Source of the DNA: Streptomyces sp. ISL-12
Lineage (GTDB): Bacteria; Actinomycetota; Actinomycetes; Streptomycetales; Streptomycetaceae
NCBI RefSeq assembly: GCF_018614415.1
Contig: NZ_JAGGOO010000071.1
Coordinates: 1-64,000, forward strand
Direction: 5' to 3'
DNA: 64,000 nt
The notes beneath the pieces were generated by a model. That model saw nothing but the letters and a program-made list of their open reading frames with translations, did no database searches and was not told the origin of the DNA. Below, piece by piece: positions 50,471 through 59,305 of this stretch (within the stretch, counting starts at the first letter, position 1; the number at the start of each line of letters is the position of its first letter). Made by a program: the position numbers and the translations under genes.

Positions 50471-51418
50471 ATGACACTGGTGAACAGCCCGTATTCGGCT
50501 CTCGACGCCAACCTCGCCGTGGCGCTGGACGCCCTGCTGACCGAGCAGAGCGTCACCCGCGCCGCCGCCCGCCTGCGCACCTCCCCCGCGGCCATGAGCC
50601 GCACTCTCGGCCGGCTCCGCCGTACCCTTCAGGACCCGCTCCTCGTACGGGCCGGACAGACCATGGTCCCCACCCCCCGCGCCCTGGCTCTGCGCGACGA
50701 AGCAGCGGCGGTGGTGCGTCGCCTCGGATCGCTGCTCAGCCCCGTCGAAGGCGCCGACCCCGCCACCCTGAGCAGCACCTTCACCCTCCAGGCCGCCGAC
50801 CTGGTCGGTGCGGCGCTGGCGCCCGGACTGCTGGGGCTGGCCCGGCAGGAGGCGCCGGGCGTCTCGTTCCGGCTCCGGGCCGAGGAACTGGAGGCCGGCC
50901 CGGCCCTGCGCGACGGCCGGATCGATCTGGAGGTCGGATCCATCGACCACGTGGACCCGGAGACCCAGGTCGAAGAACTCGTCACGCTGCGGATGATGGC
51001 GGCCGTCCGGCCAGGCCACCCGCTCACCGAGAAGGCGCTGACCCCGGCACGACTCGCCGCCGCCGAACATGTCGTGGTCAGCCGGCGAGGCCGGTTCACC
51101 GGCCCGCTCGACACCGCCCTGGCCGAGCGGAACCTCCACCGGCGCGTCACCACCGTCCTCCCCAGTCACCTGGCGGCGATGGCTCTCGCGGCCGGCAGCG
51201 ACGTGGTCTGTCTCGTCCCCGCCGCCCTCCCCGGCGCCCCCGCATCGCCTCTCACCCGTACCGCCACCGCCCTCGGCCTGCGCCTCCTCGACGTTCCCCT
51301 GCCGCTGCCGCCCCTGACCATCGGCATGGCCTGGCACCCCCGCCACGCGGCCGACGGAGCCCACCGATGGCTCCGGGACGCTGTCCGCCGCACCCTCCGC
51401 GCCCTTGGGACCGGTTGA
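50471..51418 (+). CDS. LysR-family regulator
   Basis: A 315-residue regulator. The helix-turn-helix reads LLTEQSVTRAAARLRTSPAAMSRTLGRLRR, followed by LLVRAGQTMVPTPRAL; the effector domain includes FTLQAADLVGAALAP and AGSDVVCLVPAAL. The subtype resembles NodD/PcpR-type regulators of small oxidoreductase or monooxygenase genes. The divergent darcynin-like gene is the likely target. It ends 9 nt before the convergent FAD-monooxygenase gene. Confidence 0.9.
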   Translation: MTLVNSPYSALDANLAVALDALLTEQSVTRAAARLRTSPAAMSRTLGRLRRTLQDPLLVRAGQTMVPTPRALALRDEAAAVVRRLGSLLSPVEGADPATLSSTFTLQAADLVGAALAPGLLGLARQEAPGVSFRLRAEELEAGPALRDGRIDLEVGSIDHVDPETQVEELVTLRMMAAVRPGHPLTEKALTPARLAAAEHVVVSRRGRFTGPLDTALAERNLHRRVTTVLPSHLAAMALAAGSDVVCLVPAALPGAPASPLTRTATALGLRLLDVPLPLPPLTIGMAWHPRHAADGAHRWLRDAVRRTLRALGTG

Positions 51419-51427
51419 CGCGGCCGG

Positions 51428-52582
51428 TCACACGCCTCCGGGGGCTCCAGGACCCTCGTGCCCGTCGCCGTCGTCGTCGGCGGCGATCAAGTGCTCGGCG
51501 GCCCCCTCCAGTTGACGTGCCGTCTCCGTCGACCGGGGCAGCATCGTCTTCTCGTAGCGGCGGACGGCGTCCTCGACCGTGCCGGACTCCGCGAGGGCCG
51601 CGGCGAGTTCGGCGGCGTCGAGCATCGCGAGGTTGACGCCGACGCCCAGCGGCGGCATGAGGTGGGCCGCGTCGCCGAGCAGGGTCACCGTGGGGCTGGG
51701 CTCCCAGGTGTGCGGCACGGGCAGGGCGAGGATCGGGCGGTCGACGTACGGGCCGTCGTTGTCGGTGATCGTCTTCAGCAGGCGGGGCGACCAGTGGGCG
51801 TAGCGCTCCAGGAGCAGGGCGCGGATGCCGTCGGTGTCCCCGGGCGTCAGGCCGCTCGCGCGGATCCAGTCGGCCGGGACGCGCTGGATCAGGTAGACGC
51901 GGACGTGGCCGCCGCCGTTGCGCTGGGCGAACAGGGCTCGTTCGCCGTCCCGGGCGTGGGCGCCGCCCCGGCCGACCAGGTCCGCGATCTCGGGGTGCCG
52001 GCGGTCGACGTCGTCGAACCACGCCTCCAGGAAGCTCACGCCGGTGTACGCGGGGACGGCGTCGGAGACGGCCGGGCGGACCCGGGAGAAGGCGCCGTCG
52101 GCGCCGATGACCAGGTCCGTCTCGGCGGTGGAGCCGTCGGCGAAGCGCAGTCGCCGGGGCCCGTCGGCGGGGCCGTCGACCTCCTCCAGCGCCTGCCCCC
52201 ACCGCACGGTGCCGGGGGCGAGGGAGTCGAGCAGCAGTTGGCGGAGCTGTCCGCGGTCGATCTCCGGCTTGAACATCTCGTCGGGCGCCGGGACCCGGTG
52301 GTCCGTGATCGCACCGGTGAGGTCCAGCTGCCGCATCTCCTGCCCCTCGGGGCGGGCGTGTTCGAAGAAGGCGTCCAGCAGACCGGCGGCGCGCAGGGCG
52401 AGTTGGCCGTTGTCGGCGTGCAGGTCCAGGGAGCCGCCCTGGTCGCGGGAGCCGGGGCCGGGCTCACGGTCGTGGACGGTGACCTGGATGCCGTGCCGCT
52501 GCAGGATGCGGGCGCAGGTCAGGCCGCCGGGACCGGCGCCGATGACGCTGATCCGGGCGCGGGAGGGGTGCGGAGAAGCCAT
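51428..52582 (-). CDS. FAD-dependent monooxygenase (TetX/PHBH-like)
   Basis: A 384-residue flavoprotein. The dinucleotide fold SVIGAGPGGLTCARILQRHG lies at the N-terminus, DRGQLRQLLLDSL and TDLVIGADGAFSRVRP are mid-protein, and the FAD ribityl motif VTLLGDAAHLMPPLGVGVN is near 300. This is the class A aromatic hydroxylase layout, closest in look to TetX-type enzymes that hydroxylate and inactivate tetracyclines, though many relatives have other substrates. It is divergent from a TetR regulator, suggesting ligand-induced expression. Confidence 0.9.
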   Translation of the reverse strand: MASPHPSRARISVIGAGPGGLTCARILQRHGIQVTVHDREPGPGSRDQGGSLDLHADNGQLALRAAGLLDAFFEHARPEGQEMRQLDLTGAITDHRVPAPDEMFKPEIDRGQLRQLLLDSLAPGTVRWGQALEEVDGPADGPRRLRFADGSTAETDLVIGADGAFSRVRPAVSDAVPAYTGVSFLEAWFDDVDRRHPEIADLVGRGGAHARDGERALFAQRNGGGHVRVYLIQRVPADWIRASGLTPGDTDGIRALLLERYAHWSPRLLKTITDNDGPYVDRPILALPVPHTWEPSPTVTLLGDAAHLMPPLGVGVNLAMLDAAELAAALAESGTVEDAVRRYEKTMLPRSTETARQLEGAAEHLIAADDDGDGHEGPGAPGGV

Positions 52583-52633
52583 GGGTGTCCTTCCGGTGGA
52601 AGCGGGCGGCATCACCGTACGAGCAAAAGTGTA

Positions 52634-52653
52634 ATCTGACAACTTAGTGACAG
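52634..52653. promoter_or_regulatory. Candidate TetR operator
   Basis: TCTGACA...TGACAGA around 52634-52653, in a noticeably AT-rich 114-nt divergent promoter region between the FAD monooxygenase and TetR genes. The arms are imperfect. Confidence 0.4.
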
Positions 52654-52696
52654 ACTCAATAAAGCTACGGATGCCATGACCGGCTAGGATGGCGTC

Positions 52697-53311
52697 ATGC
52701 CCGAGCCCACCGCCCCCGCCACCCCCACCGCCGCCACTCCCGCCCCCGGACGCCGCGAGCGCAAGAAGGCGGCGACCCGGCAGGCGATCGCCGACGCCGC
52801 GCTCCGTCTCTTCCTGGAGCGCGGGTACGACGACGTGAGCGTCCGGGATGTCGCCGAGGCGGCCGACGTCTCCGTCACCACCGTGTTCAAGCACTTCAGC
52901 GGCAAGGAGGCGCTCGTCTTCGACCAGGAGGAGAGCACCGAGACCGCCCTCGTCTCGGCCGTGCGCGACCGCGCCGCGGGCACCACCGTCCCCGACGCCC
53001 TGCGGGAACACGTGCTGGCCACCTGGCTGCCGATCGCGGAGCATCCGCAGCGGGTGGAGTTCAACCGCCTGGTGGACTCCACCCCGGCGCTGCGCGCGTA
53101 CGCGGAACGGATGTGGGTCCGGCACACCGCCGCCCTGGCCGCGGCCATCGCCGACGAGTTCGGCGTGGCCCACGACAACCTGGCCTGCGCCGCGCTCGCC
53201 CGGTTCGTCCTGGACGCCCCCGCCCTCGCCCAGGGGCAGCCCGACCACCGGGCCGCGATCGAGGAGATCTTCGGCATCCTGACCGACGGCTGGCGGCCGC
53301 CCGTCTCCTGA
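52697..53311 (+). CDS. TetR-family regulator
   Basis: A 204-residue regulator (ATG 52697). The DNA-binding domain has RRERKKAATRQAIADAALRLF, DVSVRDVAEAADVSVTTVFKHFSGKEAL (recognition helix VSVTTVFKHF). The C-terminal ligand domain is mostly helical with VEFNRLVDSTPALRAYAERM, as in the MftR/RolR-like actinobacterial group. It probably represses the divergent monooxygenase gene and itself. Confidence 0.92.
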   Translation: MPEPTAPATPTAATPAPGRRERKKAATRQAIADAALRLFLERGYDDVSVRDVAEAADVSVTTVFKHFSGKEALVFDQEESTETALVSAVRDRAAGTTVPDALREHVLATWLPIAEHPQRVEFNRLVDSTPALRAYAERMWVRHTAALAAAIADEFGVAHDNLACAALARFVLDAPALAQGQPDHRAAIEEIFGILTDGWRPPVS

Positions 53312-53352
53312 CGACCACGGGTTCACCCTCAAGGCACGGTGTCCCCCGGCCG

Positions 53353-54387
53353 ATGAGAACGGGCATGCCGGATTCATACGCACACCGCCGTACGGTGCTC
53401 ACCGGCGCCGCTCTGCTGACCGCCGGCGGGACGTCACTGTGGGGGGCGGCCTCCGCCGGGGCCGCGGGCCGGGTCCTCGCGGAGCGACGGGTGGACGAGC
53501 GGCTCGTCGAGCTGACCGTGGACTCCCCGGCCCTGGGCGGTCCCGGCCGCGTCGCCCTGCTCACCCCCCGGGGATGGGACCGGCGCCGGCCCGGTGACCG
53601 CTGGCCCACCCTGTATCTGCTGGCGGGCGGCGACGGGGACCACACCGCGTGGACCACGCTGTTCCGGGTGCAGGAGCTGGCCGAGCTGCGCGACGTCCTG
53701 GTCGTCATGCCCGGCATGCCGCTGTTCGGGTTCTGGACCGACTGGTGGAACCACGGGAAGGACGGCCCGCCCCGGGTGCGGACGTACTTCCTGCGCGAGG
53801 TCGTGCCCCTGGTGGAGCGGGACTACGGGGCCGGGACGCGCAGGGCGGCGGCCGGTGAGTCCCAGGGGGGCTTCGGCGCCCTGGGGATGGCCGCCCGGGT
53901 TCCCGGACTGTTCCGCGCGGTCGCCGCGTTCGGGGCCCCGGTGCACCCGGTCCGGCACCCCGAGATGTGGCTGTCCGGCGCGGAGTTCGTGGGAGTGGAC
54001 GGCTGCGCGATCTTCGGAGACCCGTGGGAGCAGTGGAAGGTGTGGCTGGACTGGGATCCGTTCCGCCACGCCGCCGGTCTGCGCGACACGCCCGTCTGTC
54101 TCGCCTGCGGTGACGGAACGCCGGGTCCTCTCGACGGCGAGGACCCCGAGCCGCACATCCCGGGCACCGAGAAGTGGGTCGCGCTGGCGGACGCCGGCGT
54201 CGTCTCCGTCACCGAAGCCGTCTGCGCGGAAGAGACCCGGATGCTGAGCGACCGGCTCAAGTCGCTGGGGGCACCGGTCACCACGCACCTCTACCGCGGG
54301 ACCCACACCGGCACCTACGGGTACCGCGAACTGCGGCACGCGCTGCCGATGCTGCTGGCCGCCCTGCACGGCCGCCCCCGCCGGTAA
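53353..54387 (+). CDS. Tat-exported esterase (Ag85/esterase D fold)
   Basis: A 344-residue protein (ATG 53353; ATG 53365 also possible). The twin-arginine signal HRRTVLTGAALLTAGG is followed by a mature alpha/beta hydrolase: YLLAGGDGDHTAWT, VVMPGMPLFGFWTDWWN, the nucleophile elbow AAGESQGGFGALG and a late His in YRGTHTGTYGYRELRHALP. The WTDW...GPPR...TYFL order is typical of the antigen-85/esterase D superfamily. It acts outside the cell on an ester of unknown nature. Confidence 0.88.
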   Translation: MRTGMPDSYAHRRTVLTGAALLTAGGTSLWGAASAGAAGRVLAERRVDERLVELTVDSPALGGPGRVALLTPRGWDRRRPGDRWPTLYLLAGGDGDHTAWTTLFRVQELAELRDVLVVMPGMPLFGFWTDWWNHGKDGPPRVRTYFLREVVPLVERDYGAGTRRAAAGESQGGFGALGMAARVPGLFRAVAAFGAPVHPVRHPEMWLSGAEFVGVDGCAIFGDPWEQWKVWLDWDPFRHAAGLRDTPVCLACGDGTPGPLDGEDPEPHIPGTEKWVALADAGVVSVTEAVCAEETRMLSDRLKSLGAPVTTHLYRGTHTGTYGYRELRHALPMLLAALHGRPRR

Positions 54388-54418
54388 CCGCGGAACCGGC
54401 CCCGCGGGCCAGGGACCG

Positions 54419-55483
54419 TCAGACCCCCGGCACCGCCAGCAGCCGCTCCACCCCCCGGGCCGTCCCCGTCACCCCGTCCAGGAAGCCCTGGGCCCGGGGG
54501 GAGGCGCCCCGGGTCAGCCAGGCCGGGTCGATGTCGCAGACGGCGACCTTGACCTCCGTACCGGCGAGGGCCAGCGGGAGGGTGTGGACGACCGTGGAGG
54601 GGAAGCTGAGGATCGTACGGCCGACCGGGCCGCGGCGGGCGATCAGTTCCAGGGGGAGGTCGGGGCGGACGACCTCCAGGCCGGTCTCCACGGCCAGCCG
54701 GTGGAGTTTCTCCGTCGCCTCGCGGCGGTGGGCGAAGTAGCGGGTGGCGCCGTGGGTCTTGGCCAGGCGGCGGACCGCGTCGAGGTAGGCCTCGGCGTCC
54801 ACGACACCGGTCTCCACCAGGGAGGTGCCGACCATGTCGGCGCCCTTGGTGATGCGGGGCGGGCCGAAGCGGTCCCGGGTCCAGGCGAAGTCGTGGGCGG
54901 TGACGGTGACACCGTCGGGGACCTCGTCGATCGGCATGGAGGAGAAGACCTCCACCCGCCGGCCCTCGGCCGGGGTGAGCCGGCGGCGGGCCGAGGACGA
55001 CACCGGGGCGAAGAGCAGGTCGCGGGGGCCCGGCCGGCTGCCCTTGCGGTGCCAGCGCACCAGGCGTTCGCCGCGGGCGAGCTGGCCCACGAACTCCATG
55101 GTGGCCGTGCCGTCGTCGACGACGACCAGGTCGCGGGCGCGGGTGATGGTCAGGAGCAGTTGTACGTAGCGGGAGAACGGGTCTCCCATGACGATGCGCT
55201 CGGCGCGGCGGAGCAGGCCCGCCAGGCCCCCGACCGTGCGGAAGGGGGCCGAGGCCCCGCCCCGCGCCTCTTCCCAGCGGACCTCGTGACCGTCCTCGCG
55301 GGCCAGCTCCGACATGCGGCGGAGCTGGCCCCGGGTCATGGGGTCCACGGGTGACAGGACGACGAGGGTGAGCCCCGTCCGGGGGGCGCGGGTGTGCGCC
55401 CACTCCAGCACGTTCAGGAGCTGTACCGGGCTCTCGACGAAGGCGAGAGTGCGAGGGCCGGCGTTCCCGGCGCGGGGGCTCAT
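54419..55483 (-). CDS. Sialyltransferase-type glycosyltransferase (GT52/polysialyltransferase-like)
   Basis: A 354-residue cytoplasmic glycosyltransferase. LAFVESPVQLLNVLEWA at the start, the acidic motif LVVVDDGTATMEFVGQLARG near 130, YFAHRREATEKLHRLA and the SFPSTVVHTLPLAL segment follow the GT52/bacterial sialyltransferase pattern (D/E-D-G, HR/HP and a late Ser/Thr motif). It should use CMP-activated nonulosonate. It is the last gene of a minus-strand unit with neuA and neuB homologues. Confidence 0.75.
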   Translation of the reverse strand: MSPRAGNAGPRTLAFVESPVQLLNVLEWAHTRAPRTGLTLVVLSPVDPMTRGQLRRMSELAREDGHEVRWEEARGGASAPFRTVGGLAGLLRRAERIVMGDPFSRYVQLLLTITRARDLVVVDDGTATMEFVGQLARGERLVRWHRKGSRPGPRDLLFAPVSSSARRRLTPAEGRRVEVFSSMPIDEVPDGVTVTAHDFAWTRDRFGPPRITKGADMVGTSLVETGVVDAEAYLDAVRRLAKTHGATRYFAHRREATEKLHRLAVETGLEVVRPDLPLELIARRGPVGRTILSFPSTVVHTLPLALAGTEVKVAVCDIDPAWLTRGASPRAQGFLDGVTGTARGVERLLAVPGV

Positions 55484-55533
55484 CGGCGTGTGACCGTCCC
55501 GTCTTGGGCGTGGGGTGGGGTGGGCGGTGCGGG

Positions 55534-56469
55534 TCAGACGTTGACCGGCTCGCCGGCCGCGGCGGCGATCTCCGCCTCGGCGACCACGCCGGTGACGCGG
55601 CGCAGCTTCTTCATCGGGCCGAGCTCCGACTCGTAGACCTTCTTGACGCCGTCACCGAGGGACGCCTCGATGGTGCGGATGTCGCGGACCAGGCGGACCA
55701 GGCCCTGCGGCTCGACGGAGGCGGCCTGGTCGGAGCCCCACATGGCGCGGTCGAGGGTGATGTGGCGCTCGACGAAGGTGGCGCCGAGGGCGACGGCGGC
55801 CAGCGTGGTCTGGAGGCCGGTCTCGTGGCCGGAGTAGCCGATCGGGACGTTCGGGTACTCCTGCTGGAGGGTGTTGATGACGCGGAGGTTCAGCTCCTCG
55901 GCGACGGACGGGTACGTCGACGTGGCGTGGCACATGAGGATGTTGTCCGAGCCGAGGACCTCGACCGCGTGGCGGATCTGCTTCGGGGTCGACATGCCGG
56001 TGGAGAGGATGATCGTGCGGCCGGTGGCGCGCAGGGCGCGCAGCAGCTCGTCGTCGGTGAGGGAGGCGGAGGCCACCTTGTGGGCGGGGACGTCGAACTT
56101 CTCCAGGAAGGCGACGGCCTCGGTGTCCCACGGGGAGGCGAACCAGTCGATCCCCTTCTCCTTGCAGTACGCGTCGATCTGGCGGTACTCGTCCTCGCCG
56201 AACTCCACGCGGTGGCGGTAGTCGATGTACGTCATCCGGCCCCAGGGGGTGTCCCGCTCGATGTCCCACTGGTCGCGCGGGGTGCAGATCTCGGGCGTCC
56301 GCTTCTGGAACTTGACGGCGTCGCAGCCGGCCTCGGCGGCCACGTCGATCAGCTTGAAGGCGTTCTCCAGCTCACCGTTGTGGTTGATGCCGATCTCGCC
56401 GCAGATGTAGACGGGGCGGCCCGGGCCGGCCTCGCGGTTGCCGAACGTGCGGATACGGGAGTTGCTCAT
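55534..56469 (-). CDS. neuB: NeuB-family nonulosonic acid synthase (Kdn/Neu5Ac synthase type)
   Basis: A 311-residue aldol-type synthase condensing PEP with a six-carbon sugar. It has ICGEIGINHNGELENAFKLID, CDAVKFQKRTPE, FASPWDTEAVAFLEKF, KVASASLTDDELL and IGYSGHETGLQTTLAAVALGA, with catalytic metal ligands in GYSGHE. Most NeuB/SpsE proteins reach ~345 residues with a C-terminal SAF (antifreeze-like) domain; this one ends after the barrel and a short tail, so the SAF domain is missing. No UDP-GlcNAc 2-epimerase (NeuC) gene is nearby, which fits Kdn (mannose-derived) rather than Neu5Ac. Confidence 0.9.
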   Translation of the reverse strand: MSNSRIRTFGNREAGPGRPVYICGEIGINHNGELENAFKLIDVAAEAGCDAVKFQKRTPEICTPRDQWDIERDTPWGRMTYIDYRHRVEFGEDEYRQIDAYCKEKGIDWFASPWDTEAVAFLEKFDVPAHKVASASLTDDELLRALRATGRTIILSTGMSTPKQIRHAVEVLGSDNILMCHATSTYPSVAEELNLRVINTLQQEYPNVPIGYSGHETGLQTTLAAVALGATFVERHITLDRAMWGSDQAASVEPQGLVRLVRDIRTIEASLGDGVKKVYESELGPMKKLRRVTGVVAEAEIAAAAGEPVNV

Positions 56470-56489
56470 CAGGGGTGTCCTAACTTGGC

Positions 56490-57710
56490 TTACTTGGTGA
56501 GGGTGTCGAGAGAGGGGCCGAGCAGCCAGCCGGCGATCTCCCGGATCGCGCCGGAACCGCCGTGCACGGTGGTGACCGCACGGGCGGCGCCGCGGACGAC
56601 GTCATGGGCGCCGGCGACCGCGACGGGCCAGCCGACGAGGTCGAAGCAGGGCAGGTCGTTGACGTCGTTGCCGACGTAGAGCACCCGCTCGGGGGCGACG
56701 CCCTGTTCCTCGCACCACTGCTTCAGGGCGAGGTCCTTGCGGTCGATGCCGTGCAGCACCGGGATCTGGAGCTTGCGGGCGCGGGCGGCGACGACGGGGT
56801 TGACCTCGGTGGAGAGGATCAGCAGCGGCATCCCGGCCTTGCGCAGGGCGCCGATGCCGAGGCCGTCGCCGCGGTGGACGGAGACGAACTCGCGTCCGTC
56901 GGAGTCGATCAGCACCCGGTCGTCGGTCTGGGTGCCGTCGAAGTCGAGGACGACCGCGTCGATGTCGGCGGCCGTGGGCAGGGCGCCGGGGCGGGCGCCG
57001 TCGAAGAGGGGGGCCAGCGCGCGGGCGCGGGCCAGGTCGTGCGGGTCGTCGATCTCCAGGACGCGCGCCGGGTCGGTGCGGACCAGTTCGGTGCGGCCGA
57101 AGAAACGGTGGCCGTAGGTGCGGAAGCCGGCCGCGTCCATCGCGTAGGCGGCGCCGGTCTCCAGGAAGTCCTGGGGGCGGTCCTGGCGGCGGGGGCGGTA
57201 GGACTTGTCGTGGTTGACGCCGTGGCCGCCGGGCTCCTCGCCGGAGTCGGCGCCCTCGCGCCAGACGAAGCCGTGGAAGGGGGCGACGGTCACGGCGGTG
57301 TCCGCGCCGCCCTCGGCGACCGCGCCGGCCACCCCGTCGATGTCCTCGCGGACGATGAACGGGCTGGTGCACTGCACGAGCAGCACCACGTCGACGGGGG
57401 CGCCGTGCGCCGCCTCGTGGGCGTCCATGGCGTGCAGCACCGCGGCCTCGGAGGTCGCCGTGTCCCCGGCGATGGCGGCGGGCCGCAGCACCACCTCGGC
57501 GCCGGCCTGGCGGGCGGCGGCGGCGATGGCCTGGTCGTCGGTGGAGACGGCGACGTCGGTCACCAGCCGGGTGGCCAGGCACTCGCGCACGGCCCGGACG
57601 ACCAGCGGTACGCCGCCCACGGGGGCGAGGTTCTTGGCGGGTACGCCCTTGGAGCCGCCGCGGGCGGGGATGACCGCGAGCACGCGGCGTACCGGTTGCG
57701 GGTCGGACAT
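56490..57710 (-). CDS. neuA: CMP-nonulosonate synthetase fused to HAD phosphatase
   Basis: A 406-residue two-domain enzyme. Residues ~8-240 are an acylneuraminate cytidylyltransferase: VIPARGGSKGVPAKNLAPVGG (CTP loop), VDVVLLVQCTSPF, ETGAAYAMD and a final VLEIDDPHDLARA. From about 250 a KdsC-like HAD domain follows: VVLDFDGTQTDDRVLIDSDG (nucleophile Asp), LLILSTEVNP, and VLYVGNDVNDLPCFDLVG. The phosphatase could remove the 9-phosphate of Kdn-9-P before CMP activation, joining two pathway steps. RBS GAGG lies before ATG 57710. It precedes neuB by 20 nt. Confidence 0.92.
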   Translation of the reverse strand: MSDPQPVRRVLAVIPARGGSKGVPAKNLAPVGGVPLVVRAVRECLATRLVTDVAVSTDDQAIAAAARQAGAEVVLRPAAIAGDTATSEAAVLHAMDAHEAAHGAPVDVVLLVQCTSPFIVREDIDGVAGAVAEGGADTAVTVAPFHGFVWREGADSGEEPGGHGVNHDKSYRPRRQDRPQDFLETGAAYAMDAAGFRTYGHRFFGRTELVRTDPARVLEIDDPHDLARARALAPLFDGARPGALPTAADIDAVVLDFDGTQTDDRVLIDSDGREFVSVHRGDGLGIGALRKAGMPLLILSTEVNPVVAARARKLQIPVLHGIDRKDLALKQWCEEQGVAPERVLYVGNDVNDLPCFDLVGWPVAVAGAHDVVRGAARAVTTVHGGSGAIREIAGWLLGPSLDTLTK

Positions 57711-57784
57711 GAGGTGTACCTCTCGGTGGTCGGAAGTCGGGACGGCGGTCGCGGCACGCTCGTCCGCTCGTGCTCGTGCGGCGG

Positions 57785-59107
57785 TCACAGCTCGCCCATC
57801 CGCCGGATCACCGGGGCGACGCGCTGCACGCCGTGCCGGTAGGCGCCGCGGGCCGCGCGGCGCACGACCTGCCGGACCGGGCCGGGCTCCTTGTCGGCGG
57901 CGGGCGCGCCGGGCAGCGGGTGGCCGTCGGGCGCGAGGTGGTGCCGGGCGAGGATGCCGGGCAGGTAGCCGGGGGCGGTGACGGGTGTGTAGTACGGGGT
58001 GAGCGGGGAGAGGCCGCCGGGGCGGGCGAGCAGCTTGGCGATGCGCTCGCGGGCGGCGTCGAAGGCGGTGTCGTACCCGCCGTCGGCGGCGACGCCCTGC
58101 CGGGCGACCCAGTCCTCGTCGGGCGTGGGCCGGTGGCCCTCGTCGAGCTGGTCCCAGGAGGCGAGGCAGCCGGAGCCGACAAAGTGGTGGTTGCCGAGCG
58201 CCTCGCGCACCCCCAGGTCGGTGAGGACCACGGTCGGGATGCGGCGGTGCAGGGACTCCAGCGCGGCCGTGGAGCTGACGGTGACCAGCAGGTCGGTGCG
58301 GTCCAGGACCTCGCCCATGTTCCCGTACTTCAGGTGGAAGTTGGGCGGCGGGTCGGCCTTCTGGACCAGCTTCTGGTACGGCAGTTCCTCGATGTGGGTG
58401 GTGTGCTCGCCGGGCTTGGAGCGCAGCTTGAGCACGACCTCCCGCTCGGGGTGCTTGCGGGCGTGCCGGATGAGCCGGTTCAGCAGGTACGTACGGTCCT
58501 TGCGGCTCTCCGGCACGGAGGGCTGCGCGGCGAAGACGACCGTGTACGGGTCGTGCTCGCCGGTGTAGGGGGCGCCGCCGAGGAAGGGCAGCGCGACCTC
58601 GGTGACCGAGGAGGCATCGGCGCCGACCCCCTCGTACACGGCCCGGAAGCGGTCCGCGTCCTGGCGGGAGTTGGCGAGGACCAGGTCCGCGCCGTGCCGC
58701 AGCAGCAGGCCGTCGGCGAGCTTCTCGTAGACGACGCCGACGTAGCCGGTGACGACCACGGGGCGGTCGGTGCGGTCGGACCAGACCCGGCCGAGGCCGT
58801 GCAGCATCGCCTGGACGCCGCCGCCGACGAGGGCGAGGACGACGAGGTCGTACTCCTTCTCGCCCATCGCCCGCAGGAACTCGACCGAGGTCACCTCGGT
58901 GAGGGCGTCCGCGCGGACGCCCACCTCGCCGAGCTGGCGGGCGGTCGGGGTCGCACGGCCGCGCAGCAGGTAGCCGTCGAGGCGGATGTCCGTATCGTGG
59001 GTGGTCGTGGGGGCGATGCGGCTCGCGGTGAGCGCGCCCCATTTCCACCGGGTGTCGGAATCCGCGAGGACGGCGACCCGCAGGGCCTTCGTTGCACTTG
59101 CTGGCAC
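57785..59107 (-). CDS. Putative glycosyltransferase (DUF6716 type)
   Basis: A 440-residue protein (GTG 59107; the short upstream frame is unconserved). It has a GT-B-like layout: RVAVLADSDTRWKWGALTA near the start, YVGVVYEKLADGLLLRHGADLVLA, FAAQPSVPESRKDRTYLLNRL and KLRSKPGEHTTHIEELPYQKL. A late TDLLVTVSSTAALESLHR resembles the Ser/Thr motif of polysialyltransferases and CDP-glycerol transferases. It heads the minus-strand unit; a role in building or capping the Kdn polymer is inferred from context. The family label is from memory. Confidence 0.72.
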   Translation of the reverse strand: MPASATKALRVAVLADSDTRWKWGALTASRIAPTTTHDTDIRLDGYLLRGRATPTARQLGEVGVRADALTEVTSVEFLRAMGEKEYDLVVLALVGGGVQAMLHGLGRVWSDRTDRPVVVTGYVGVVYEKLADGLLLRHGADLVLANSRQDADRFRAVYEGVGADASSVTEVALPFLGGAPYTGEHDPYTVVFAAQPSVPESRKDRTYLLNRLIRHARKHPEREVVLKLRSKPGEHTTHIEELPYQKLVQKADPPPNFHLKYGNMGEVLDRTDLLVTVSSTAALESLHRRIPTVVLTDLGVREALGNHHFVGSGCLASWDQLDEGHRPTPDEDWVARQGVAADGGYDTAFDAARERIAKLLARPGGLSPLTPYYTPVTAPGYLPGILARHHLAPDGHPLPGAPAADKEPGPVRQVVRRAARGAYRHGVQRVAPVIRRMGEL

Positions 59108-59305
59108 ATCGAAGACGCTAGGAAGCAATTCCGAGGAACCGCCCAACCAGAACACAACAAACGGTTAACAGCACACCGCCGAATGGCGAATCGGCACGTC
59201 CACAGCTCGAAAAAAGGTTCGCGTCACGGCTTCGCCACATGGCGTTCACCCGGTATCAAGGTTCGGGTAAATCGACGGGCCGGGCCGCCCCTTAACGTCC
59301 CGGGT

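Noticed and set aside
54388..54418. Possible terminator between the esterase and glycosyltransferase genes
   Set aside because: Only a very short GC stem can be drawn; weaker than any hairpin listed.
56490..59048. 852-residue reading through the neuA gene with a long N-terminal extension
   Set aside because: The extension is Arg/Pro/Gly shadow sequence over the DUF6716 gene; the cytidylyltransferase begins at ATG 57710 with its own ribosome site.
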